A DNA stretch of 64,000 bases, from the NCBI RefSeq assembly GCF_000204055.1, contig NW_006768876.1, positions 1-64,000 on the forward strand. The letters run 5' to 3'. Each line of letters begins with the position of its first letter. Within the stretch, counting starts at the first letter, position 1. The position numbers and the translations under genes were made by a program. The notes under the pieces are model-generated. The model worked only from the letters and a program-made list of their open reading frames with translations. It had not been told where the DNA came from and searched no databases. The DNA comes from Melampsora larici-populina 98AG31 (taxonomy: Eukaryota > Basidiomycota > Pucciniomycetes > Pucciniales > Melampsoraceae). Positions 34,794 through 44,844 of this stretch are shown one piece after another.

Positions 34794-36413
34794 TGATGTT
34801 CGACTCTTGGTGCAAAACTTCACAGGTGTAAGTAGTGAGAACAAACAACAGAAGAGAGAGTTAAATATGAAATAACATATGTAATGATGATAATATGAAA
34901 TAACTGAGAAAGAATAAAGAAATCAAATAATGAATCAGAAGAACATAACCGTGACAACATTTCAAATATAATCATCATAACCAATAACCATTAATGTGGA
35001 CATGTAACCAAGCGCTTACCACCAAGGGTGATGCTGCCGGTATTTGATTTCATTTTTGTCTTCTGACTCCAACATCACTTACACCCACGGCTAATGCAAA
35101 CCTGTTTTGGATGATTCACGTTAGTATGTAAGATCAAGCGTTGAGAAGCCATACATTTGTATACCTGCAGTTACAAAAGTTGCTGGTATGATAGTAAGCA
35201 TATTCCAAGCCGGTTTCACCTTTGATATATCCTCATAATTCTGATTATAAGGAGGCCTCCAGTTTGGATCCTTTGTTAGATCATCAATATCTTTTGTTGG
35301 CCAATTGTCGACACTACCTATCAGAAGGCTTTAGTGTCCAACCATGTGCTCAATACGAATTCGAGGGAAACGACACATACAGTCAGTATCCTCCTTCTTG
35401 AATCAAGGGTCCTGACAAAGTGTCTTATCCGAGATTTGCATTTTGCATTCAAATGGGGGATGATTAGAATGTATCAACCCTGCGGGTCTAGTATATCGAT
35501 GCCTATATCATCCTCAAGCCAAATTTATATCCCTGGGTCAATCATATTTGGTCATCAATCAAAAGCTGACTTTACTGAAGTGTAGCCCTCCTTTCAGAGT
35601 GTACATCATGCAAACCGGCATCGTGATATATCACACGTCAAGACCTTCTGGGCATCTCCGAGGCTCAAACAACCTGAAAAAAAGGAAAAAATCCTGCACA
35701 GTCAAGCAATCAATGGGGTATCTTGGCCCAATCCTGACGTCCTGACTAGTATCAAATCATTCCCTTTGTACCTTTCTTCGCATTCTGTCAACAGTCCTTT
35801 CATGTCAACCCTGCACTTTGCCACACTTGCTTTTAATGACTTGTGCTTTTTATCAGCCATACAAGAGGTTGACGTATTGTTATGCAACTACAGCTACTAA
35901 AGGGATTGTTGGTAGATTTCACCCCAAAGTGTCACCGAGGGACCATGTCCAAAAGGGTTAAATCTTTGAAAAAACCTTTTTTTTTAAATCTGCTTCCTTT
36001 AGTACCGTGGGTGAGCTGTCACCACAGCCTCTCTACCCCTCTTGAAATCTACTGACGTGGTGCTTCCATGGAAGCACCGATTTGTCGTGCGGTTTTGGAG
36101 GAAGCACAAACCCCTCCAACATTGGCACAGGGGTTGATTTCTTTCGCTTTCTCCCCTCCCCCTCTATCCCGCTATATCCCTTTTTTCCCACCGGTTTTAT
36201 CAAATTCCCTGTTTTGCAACCTGGTAAGCTTCCTTTCTGCCATCTCAACGTTCATGAGCACCTGCTCACTCAAATTTCCATGTTTTTTATCCCACTCGAC
36301 TGTACCCCTTGATTTCTCCCCAGCCCGATTTTATCGATTTCCCGGTTTTCCTACTATCAATTCGAGTTTTATGAGCACCTCCTCACTCTCATATCTGTCT
36401 TTTTCCTACGCAG
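34794..36413. other. No gene recognised; upstream region of the DDE transposase relic
   Basis: AT-rich at first, then a pyrimidine-rich stretch (about 36120-36220). A perfect 20-base palindrome, GGTGCTTCCATGGAAGCACC, lies at 36059-36078. The left end of the DDE transposon is expected here but was not fixed. Confidence 0.4.
36059..36078. repeat. Perfect 20-base palindrome
   Basis: GGTGCTTCCATGGAAGCACC reads the same on both strands. It may be a subterminal or regulatory site of the adjacent DDE transposon, or chance; no second copy was seen. Confidence 0.6.
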
Positions 36414-36774
36414 ATGCCAATACACAGCCCCGAAGTCAAGATGCTTGTGGTCCGCATGGTCCTTTGAGGAATGTGATTTTGTGAGATCATTGAATCCCTC
36501 GGCATTCAACTCTCCCTCACCTCGGTCCGGCGTTGGTACGATCTTTACCTGACAACTCGAGCCATATTCACCAATCCGAATGAGCATATCGCTTCAGGAC
36601 CTGCAACCACTTTGGGTCCGGCCAAACACCAATTCATCATGGAGTCACTCGACGTCGACCCAACCCTTTATCTAGACGAGCTGAACGCTTGTACCGTACA
36701 TCCCAATCAATCCATGGAGGCACAAGGTGCCTACATACAGGCAGTTCATGACATTGACTCTAGGCACAGCCCCC

Positions 36775-37863
36775 AACTACTGGTCACTGGCAGGCCAGTA
36801 CATCCGATGTCTCCAAAATGTTTTCAACAAAACTTCAATTTGTTTTCAGCATAACATCCATCTGCTATCAGGATGTTGTGGGTCAGTTACCAGCAAAATA
36901 TGTCATACCACCAAAATTGAGATGATGTCATACAGCATCATAAACCTGTACAAACCTGCTCCTGTATTTCCCCACCAAGAATATATAGTTTATTAACCTT
37001 TGTGACATAAATTGACTGAGTTATTGAGGTTTGAAAAAAAATCACGGACAAAAAATATTTTTGTACTATACCTAAGAATTGATTCTGGAATATCTTCCAG
37101 CTTTGTCAATATACATACACAAAAAAATTGATATTCCTTTTGAAAACATGTTTCTCCACATTTTTGTCCCCTAAAGCCTTCCTGTGTGGGCAGTATTTCT
37201 ATATGTAATTGTGGTGTGTACAAAAGCAGTGAATAATTTGATTGATTCTTTGTTTCCAGGCAGAATGTGGCAAAGTTTATGGCAGAGATTTTTGTCAAAT
37301 ACCATCTACATGTATATCGATCAAATTCAGAATGATTTTGGCAATATGTTCCCTCAAAATTTTTATCAGGGCAAAGAACTTCAGAAAATCAAACTTGCAG
37401 ACACATTCAGGAATTACATGTAGAAATACTGCCCATACAGGAAGGCTTTAGGGGACAAAAATGTGGAGAAACATGTTTTCAAAAGGAATGTCAATTTCTT
37501 TGTGTATGTATATTGACGAAGCTGGGAGATATTCCAGAATCAATTCTTAGGTATAGTACAAAAATAGTATTTTTTGTCCGTGATTTTTTTTTCAAACCTC
37601 AATAACTCAGTCAATTTATGTCACAAAGGTTAATAAACTATATATTCTTGGTGGGGAAATACAGGAGCAGGTTTGTACAGGTTTATGATGCTGTATGACA
37701 TCATCTCAATTTTGGTGGTCTCCCAACCACTTCTCAACAAATTCCCAATCGATGGATGTTATCCATTTGGTATCCATTTCATAACTTTCTCATAACTTTC
37801 TCATAACTTGCTAGGGTCGGTGGGAGGCACTGGCCTGCCAGTGACTTGTGATTGGGGGCTGTG
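36775..37863. mobile_element. Fold-back element, 1089 bases, inserted in the DDE transposase
   Basis: Ends CACAGCCCCCAA and TTGGGGGCTGTG are inverted, sharing CACTGGCAGGCCAGT just inside. AGG flanks both sides (36772-36774 and 37864-37866). A second pair of inverted arms of about 300 bases (about 36890-37200 and 37424-37730) surrounds a ~225-base loop, so the transcript or single strand would form a very long hairpin. No coding capacity. The CAC start and 3-base duplication suggest a CACTA-type mobiliser. Confidence 0.8.
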
Positions 37864-38339
37864 AGGTGTCTGGTCTTCACCAGTTAGTTTTTTGCTTTCT
37901 TTTTTTTTCATACATGAATGGATATCTGACGTTGGACCTCCCAGATGAAAGTGCGATCACAAAGCATAGATTGTTTTGAGATTATGCGCGTGCTCCTATT
38001 GGTCAACGGACCACTCGCATTCAAAGGCCCACCACTGCTACGTGTTGGTCGGTGCTACCTGCTATCTCCTTAGACGGCGTGATTGCGTGCCAAATCCAGG
38101 CAGGTGGCTACTCACGGATTGACTTCGAGGACTACCTTGAACACAATGTGGTGAGTCTCCCTCCTTTTAGATTTTTTTCTCATTCATGATACTAATTATG
38201 ATGTCCTATCAACACAGTTACCGGCAATGAAGCCCTGGCCTACCCGGAACAGCGTCTTAGTGATGGATAACACACCTATCCATCACAACGGCCGGGTGGC
38301 AGAACTTTGTGAGGCTCGTGGCGTTGTGGTGATCAGACT

Positions 38340-40371
38340 CACTTCGAGCTCAGCTTTTATAGCTGAAGCTTTGAGGTTAAAAGCTCATATTTGGTATAGT
38401 TATTATTTCTTTTTGCTTTACTCATCGGAACCGACTCATTTCACATGACTGGGTTGAGGCTCAGCGGACTAAGAATTCATCCAATAGAAGATTACATTTG
38501 TTTTTTAATTCAATTCAAGACCAATTTTTTATATTATAATTATATTGAACAAAATCAGTAGAATGAAATTACATACAACAAAAGGAAGTTTTTTTTAGAT
38601 GATTAAATTTAGAAATAAAGTTAACAAAAGAAGCAAGACGATAAATAAAATAATCTTAATCAAAGTCGAGATGGGAATATAGGTGGACCGAGAAGAGCAA
38701 GATAAAGTGGGAGGGATACAGTGGAGAGAGTGATCGATTGAGGGGTACCTAGAAGAACAATTGGGGCAATAAACAAACAAAAGATCGAAATCGAGATTGA
38801 GTCTAGGAATCGACGATTCATGAGGGTAGATCGAAAAAGCAAAGTTGAAGCTAATAACAAGTCGAGATCGATTAATTTGGAAGACCAAGGTGTTGGGAGC
38901 AAACCTAGAGGAGATAGATGCATAGATTAAGAGATGGAAGGTAGGTGGAGAAAGAGAACAATGTCAGTTATGAAGTCAAGATAAATGAGAGTACAAGAAA
39001 AGGGGGACTTACTCGATGTGAAAAGTGGAGATCAAAGGATTTTAGCGAGAAGGGTGGAAGCAAGTGATTGAGCAGGTAGGATACTAGAAAGGACATGAAC
39101 AAACAAAATAAGTTAGCAAATGGAAAAGAAACAAAGTTAAAATTGAATAGGAAAGAGAGTGAAAGACTCGCCTCGAAGTGAAGTCAGTGGGGGTGGAGAC
39201 GAGTTGAGGGTATCAGCACGATCGGTTGGATAAGGGAAGCAATGGTAAACTTAAATAAAGGATGGGGTAAGTAAAAAATGAGGTGATGAGATCGAGAGAG
39301 TTAGTAAAAGGATGAGCAAGAAAGAAAGAAAAGAGTACATACCAGTGAATAGAAACCTAAACGAGAATCGAACGGGAATCCGGTTGCGATCGGAGTAAAA
39401 GTTGAGGAAAGATGGGGAAGGAGGACTTGGCTGGTTCGAGGTTTTTTGCAGTACAATGAAGGTATAAAAGAGGCTTCTTGAGCGAGTGAAGAGGGGATTT
39501 GGGTAGAGGTGTGGAGGAGTTAGTTTTTCTTGTTGTGATCGAATTAAGAGATTGATTTAAAAGACTCAAAGTGTTTCTTATTTTGAATATTGAGAGTCTT
39601 GTTCGTGTGATTAAGATAAATTAAAGTCTTGAAGGTGTTTTTTTCTTGAATAAAAGGGAATCTTGAGGTGTAATCTCATCAGTCTGTGCTGGTGTTCTTT
39701 GAAAAGTTGTAGTGTTTGCGCTGTGGATCTTGAAGTCGTGGTGATTAAGCATTGAGGTCTTATCGGTTGCTGAGCTGGTGTGAAGTCGTTGATCTTTATT
39801 ATTATTATTATTATTTATTTTGTTATTTGTGTCACAGAGTGTGAAATCTCAAACAACTCGGGGCCAACCCTGAGCACCGGTTCGAATCCCATCTATTCAA
39901 CAAATTCGTCAATTCTAAAAACCCCTTTCTAGAAATTCGACTTCGCCAATTATTTAAAACAATTATAAATTGTTATCACCGGGTCCGAGTACTCAAATTT
40001 CTGGAAAATCCCCGCCGCCGACAAAACCATCTCCCCCCTCTCCAATTGTAAAAGTACACTGCGGACTCAAAATTCAAAAGTAGAGAAAAATCGAAAATTA
40101 TATAACTCTGGTTATAGAGGTTGTGTAGACGTGTACAGTACACCGCCAGGCTCTGCCAGACTTTGCGCATCCATCTACGGGATAAACAAGGTTTTGCGGG
40201 AAAAATTTGTGAAGATAGAAAGTTGTTAGATTGCTCTGGTTCTTTTTGAACTGCAACAAAAGGTCGAGGGCAGCTTCACCGCACCCGTAGTTTCATCCGC
40301 TCTCACGAGTGGTGATTCTTACCCTCTCCGGCTCAGCCTACGCTACACTGCGTAGGAGTTCTACAGCGTTT
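38340..40371. mobile_element. Unclassified 2.0 kb insertion in the DDE transposase
   Basis: The transposase reading frame stops making sense at 38340 and resumes at 40376. GACT occurs on both sides (38336-38339 and 40372-40375), and joining across one copy restores ATCAGACT-GGTGTATC in frame. The ends are not obvious inverted repeats. Inside are an AT-rich body, a short TTA microsatellite (near 39800) and GGTTCGAATCCC at 39879-39890, which matches a Pol III B box. No transposase is present. Class unknown; a SINE/retroposon-like or LTR-derived insert are both possible. Confidence 0.6.
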
Positions 40372-40624
40372 GACTGGTGTATCTTCCACCTTACAGCCCA
40401 GACCTCAACCCAATAGAGAAACCTTTTTCTATTTTGAAGGCCCACTTGCGCAGGTCTCAAGTCCTTCAAAACGCCTTGAATGGAGACAAGGAAAAGGCGG
40501 CTATATTCCAAACTTGTATGCTTCTGATGACCAACTCTCTTGCTGAAGGCCTGTTTTGCAGATGTGGGTATATGTGAGGTTTTGAAGATTAACGCATCAC
40601 ATTTCATATGTGATTGGGGCTTGA

Positions 40625-41070
40625 CTTGAGCTCTTATGGGTTATTTCATGCTCTGCTCTTCTAAGTAAGTATTTAAGTAGGAGGGGAATATCATTGAGAG
40701 AAGAATGGAGCATCAAATCATCTTGCACTGCACATCTGAGCCATAAAGCATACACTACATATGTGCAAACATCTGAATAAATCCTTAGCTATCAGCTACA
40801 TACAGGTCCGCTCAGTTATCTGCTCATCTAGATAAGAAAATCATGTGTAATACATGCTGTAACTTTGTTCAGATTGAGACACACATTTCAAAATATTGAC
40901 TACATATATCACAATGGCTACTCAGGAAATATTGATGGAACTGTGTAACAGTAGCAGAATGGGAATCTGATCACTAGGACCCATATTCCCATCTGGGAAC
41001 CTCTTTAATGCTTGAGCTCTTATGGGTTATTTCATGCTCTGCTCTTCTAAGTAAGTATTTAAGTAGGAGG
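40625..41070 (+). repeat. Pair of 60-base direct repeats and nearby GT-rich repeat array
   Basis: CTTGAGCTCTTATGGGTTAT ... AAGTAGGAGG occurs at 40625-40684 and again, identical or nearly so, at 41011-41070. To the right (41070-41400) a unit of about 90 bases with AGGATAGGATA and TTATTGGTATTG recurs three to four times. No coding content. Confidence 0.7.
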
Positions 41071-42288
41071 ATTGGTTATGTTATTGGTATTGTTTTTTGT
41101 TCTTGTTATTGCTCTGGCTTGGTTAATGTTGTTTGCTTGGAATCAAATGTGCTCTTCTACTTACTTTACAGGAAGGATAGGATACATGTTATTGGTATTG
41201 TTTTATTTTAGTTTCCTGTTATCGTCTGGCTGGGTGATTGTTTTCTGCTAGGAAAAATTCATGCTATTCTGATTATTTAAGTGGGAGGATAGGATATGCT
41301 GTTGGTGTTGTTATTTATGTTTGTTGTTATCGGTCTGATTGTTTTTGTTTTTGGCTTGGAAATCAAATATGCAAACATATCTTTACGTATTTATCCTGGT
41401 TCATCAGTTTGAACCAGATCTAAAGAGAATGTTCAATATTCAATATGATTACTATTGATAATGAACTTGTCCAAAAAATAAATTCTACATAGGAGATAGA
41501 GATAATGAACTTTTTTTTTTGACGCATTGAAAAAAAAAAGTTGTGCAGTTTGAACTGTGGCCGTGGTATCTCTTACGAAAATCTTTATCCACAAATGAGA
41601 TAATGATTGAAACTTCATGGTGAACCTTTGTTCATTTTAGAACGAAGGATTTCATGTTTGTGAAAGTACATTCCATCATAGGATGGCAAGTATCTCAGTA
41701 TAACTTTTGTTCACGAGTTACGTTGTTGGGGAGACAATTGTAACTCGTACCATTTCAAGATAACAAAAATTCAGGTTAAGACACCATTTGGGGGATAAGA
41801 CTTCAGAAAACAAGATATCAGATAACAAGATAACCACTAACAATTTTTCAAAAAAAAACGACTTTGTTTTGGAGGACACAACCAGAGAACAAGAGCAATC
41901 AAAACAAAGAACTTTTTATATAAAAATTTGACCATCTTTTTGAGGTCACAACCATATAACAAGAGAAAACAGAAAACAAGAGAACCACTTCAAAAACACG
42001 CAATCAAGATAAGCACTTTTTTGGGATTTTTTTCGACTTTTTTGGGGTGACACAACCAGATAATAAAATCAAGATAACCTTGTAACTAACATTTTTCAAT
42101 AACGTGTGGTGAAAAAATAACGGAACCAAATCCATAAAGACACTTAAAACGTTTGTGATTTCGGATAACTTTTTGGGGAGATAAGCAGAAGAGATTTGAT
42201 GGTCTCAAGGTTTTGTCAGACCGCTGGACAAAAATGATTACCAAAAAGAGTTCATCTTAGTACACATGACTTAAAGTGTTCTGATTGA
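41071..42288. other. No gene recognised; low-complexity and repeat sequence
   Basis: After the GT-rich units comes an AT-rich stretch with repeated short phrases such as ACAACCAGA and AACAAGA (41760-42080). No family features. Confidence 0.4.
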
Positions 42289-43080
42289 TTACGAGCACGT
42301 ACTTGGTTTTTTTCCCTTGCGCCAGTAACGTTGCTGGGCTCCAGCAAGGAGACGACCGGAGATTTCGCAATTGACCCCATGAAAAACCAAAGTGCCCTCG
42401 GTCATTTGCAGGGAAGGCATGAGATCCGTCCATGACTCAACGCCAGCTTCAGCCAAACACATACAAGTATTGATATCTTCAGGTAAAACTCCATTGATGT
42501 GAAGGAAATTTTTGAGAGCGGCTTTGTGAGAGGCCATAAGCTCCTCACCAACCCCTTCAGATACAGAAGAGTCGTCTGTGTCATTGAGCACAATCACGTT
42601 GCCGGTACAAAGACCAGTAACTGAAACCAAATGTTAAATCATCATGAGTCATGATAACATTGCAGCAATAAAATGATGACACTCGGTGGGAAACATACCA
42701 TATTGTGTCTTGGGCAAGTTTGGCTTGTCCTCCAAGATAGGCTTGAAAAAATTGGACGACTCAGGAACAGGGGTTGACTCGGTTTCCCAGTGGGACGATC
42801 AAACTTGAGAGGTTGTCCTATGGAGATAAAGAAAGGCAAAAATTTTTTAGAATACATACATTACCCAAAATAAATCAAAACAAAAAACTGATGATTTTCC
42901 TTGTCTGAGGCTCTGGCTGCTTCAAGTTCAGGTTCGGAATCCGGAATTACCCGGCCTTCCAAGGATATGACCAAACATTGGTCCTTACCACCCATGGGAG
43001 TTGGACTCAATTTTTCTTTGGCTTCCTTCCCAAAGAAAGAACAAGACACTCTGGCTTCTCTGTGAGCCCCCAGGCGCAGT
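42289..43080 (-). CDS. Unrecognised gene or gene relic with SAM-like helical segment
   Basis: Minus-strand exons: about 43080-42895 (acidic, with DSEPELEAARASDKEN), a middle exon about 42790-42700 and a last exon 42622-42289. The last exon encodes about 100 residues with KNFLHINGVLPEDINTC and GVESWTDLMPSLQMTEGTL, a helical pattern like SAM or related five-helix domains, ending in a basic tail (RYWRKGKK). In the middle exon the frame that reads PVPESSNFFKPIL carries a TGA where CGA would give Arg, so it may be a pseudogene. No membrane or signal segment. Function unknown; the neighbourhood is repeats. Confidence 0.4.
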
Positions 43081-44112
43081 TGAACACGGTCGCAAATGCT
43101 GTGGTGATCAATTTAAACTACCCAAAATTTAAAGTTTTCCGGGCAGAAAACTAAATTATTTCTATTACACAATTACACAATAGCAAAATATGATACTAGG
43201 GGCATTTGAATGTTCAAACAGAATTTATTGAGGCCGGTGATTATCAATCCAATGAAACTCTTCTCTTATTCAGCTAGTATGAATTCTAAATACACGGTAT
43301 AGGGTGAGATCCCATCTTATGACATTTTGTAATTTGTAAAATTTAAATACTTAATTCTGTAATTGTAGATTTCTTGGAATGATTAGCCAAAAGAAAGTTG
43401 CGCCTGCTAACTGACCCTGAACATGCCTATAGTATGTGCTTGAAGGATGATGGTGAACTATGTTCTTATCCATCTCCTGTTGGGTTGTACTTGATTTTGT
43501 TGACCAAGGTTACCAAAAGTTACAAATTCAGTGACTGATTGGTTCCCGCAGTTCCCGCCAAAGGGCTTTGAAAGCACTTATGTAATTTAAAAACAATGAA
43601 TATCAATATTTTTTAGTTATCACTACAAAAATCAAATTTGCTACAGCATCAGGAAGAATATAGAACGAGCGGAAATGTTTCCAATACCAAGCTTGTAAGT
43701 GAATGGAGGTGAATGGTTACAGATTTCTTCCTGACAAACCTCAGCCGATCAATATCATTAATACTGACTTGAACTTTTATAACGATATGCTTACTCAAAC
43801 ACGGATGACAATTCCCTCTAGGCTCTCAACGAATCAAGAACTACTAGACATGATAATTACAATTGATTAATCAGCAGCTCAACACATTAGTTCACAGGGT
43901 CCGCTTGAATTATAACATCATCAGATTAAGGCAGCACGCATATAGAGACGATCAACATATAAGTTGAGCTCAACTCTCCTCAAAACCCCATTCTGGACTC
44001 TATCACCAGCCTGATCACAAACCGCTTTTTCACTGCAGACATTATTCGGGTTCCCCAAGTGGGCAGGGAAAAATGATTGGGAGTATGATTTGTCATAAAA
44101 TGGTCTATCACT
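43081..44112. other. Intergenic, no gene recognised
   Basis: AT-rich spacer without convincing coding signal or repeat ends. Confidence 0.4.
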
Positions 44113-44572
44113 CCACACCTGAGCCATAACACCCACACTACATATGTGTAGCAGGCTCAGTGAATATGTGGTTATCATGTACATACAGTTCTGCTCAGTT
44201 ATCTGCTCATCAGGACAAGTTATTCATATGTAATACATGCTGTAACTTCTTTCAGATTGAAAAAAGCTTCCAAAAGATTGACTACATACACTGACTCAAT
44301 GTTTTGGTGTGATCTCATCAACTCAACTGCATGTAACACACTTTCTGTTACTAAGACATAGCTTCAACAATATTGCCTGAGCAGCTACAGAATTATATGT
44401 AGTGAATTTTTGGGAAAAAAATTTCAAAGTCAAAAAAGTTACATGTGGTATAACATGTGATTTATTTATTCTGATGGGCAAAAAACTGAGCAGACCTGTA
44501 TGTACATGATAGACAACTATTGACTTAGCTTGCTGCACATATGTAGTGTGGGTGAAATGGCCCAGGTGTGCA
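44113..44572. mobile_element. Short inverted-repeat element
   Basis: CACACCTGAGCCATAACACC with CCACACTACATATGTG at 44113-44155 is mirrored at about 44525-44572. The left part is also found at about 40733-40930 in direct orientation (TGAGCCATAA, ACTACATATGTGC, CTCAGTTATCTGCTCATC, GTAATACATGCTGTAAC). No clear target duplication. Non-coding. Confidence 0.6.
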
Positions 44573-44844
44573 GTATTAGATTCTTTTATGAAAAACTGTA
44601 CTATTAATCATTTTCCTCTGCCAAATTGGGGAAGTTGAATGATGTTTACAGTGTTTACTTCATAAACATACCTGAAAAGACATCCCTACACCAGTTTCAT
44701 TCGATACGACCAGCTCACTTTATGTTTGTCTCATCAGTCTAACCTTTTTCTGTCTCTCTGTGCAATCGCTCTAGATTCAAGAGCTCACTTTATTACTTGC
44801 TCTTCATTAGATTCTTCAAGCTTTCCATTATAGTTCAGCTTGGC

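Larger units (their letters stand above)
36414..40577 (+). pseudogene. DDE_3 (IS630/Tc1-like) transposase relic split by two insertions
   Basis: Three pieces of one transposase. Piece 1 (36414-36774) has an N-terminal helix-turn-helix-like segment (HSPEVKMLVVRM ... EIIESLGIQLSLTSVRRW). Piece 2 (37864-38339, with an intron at 38151-38217) has DESAITKH, DYARAPIGQR and VLVMDNTPIHHNGR, holding the first two catalytic Asp. Piece 3 (40376-40577) has [16 protein letters not shown] with the catalytic Glu. Insertions at 36775-37863 and 38340-40371 separate them. Three in-frame TGA codons (36465, 36474, 37977) stand where Arg is expected, each explained by CGA to TGA. It is long dead. Confidence 0.8.

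Noticed and set aside
39871..39895. tRNA-like T-arm GGTTCGAATCCC
   Set aside because: No A box, acceptor stem or anticodon arm could be built around it, so not called as a tRNA gene.
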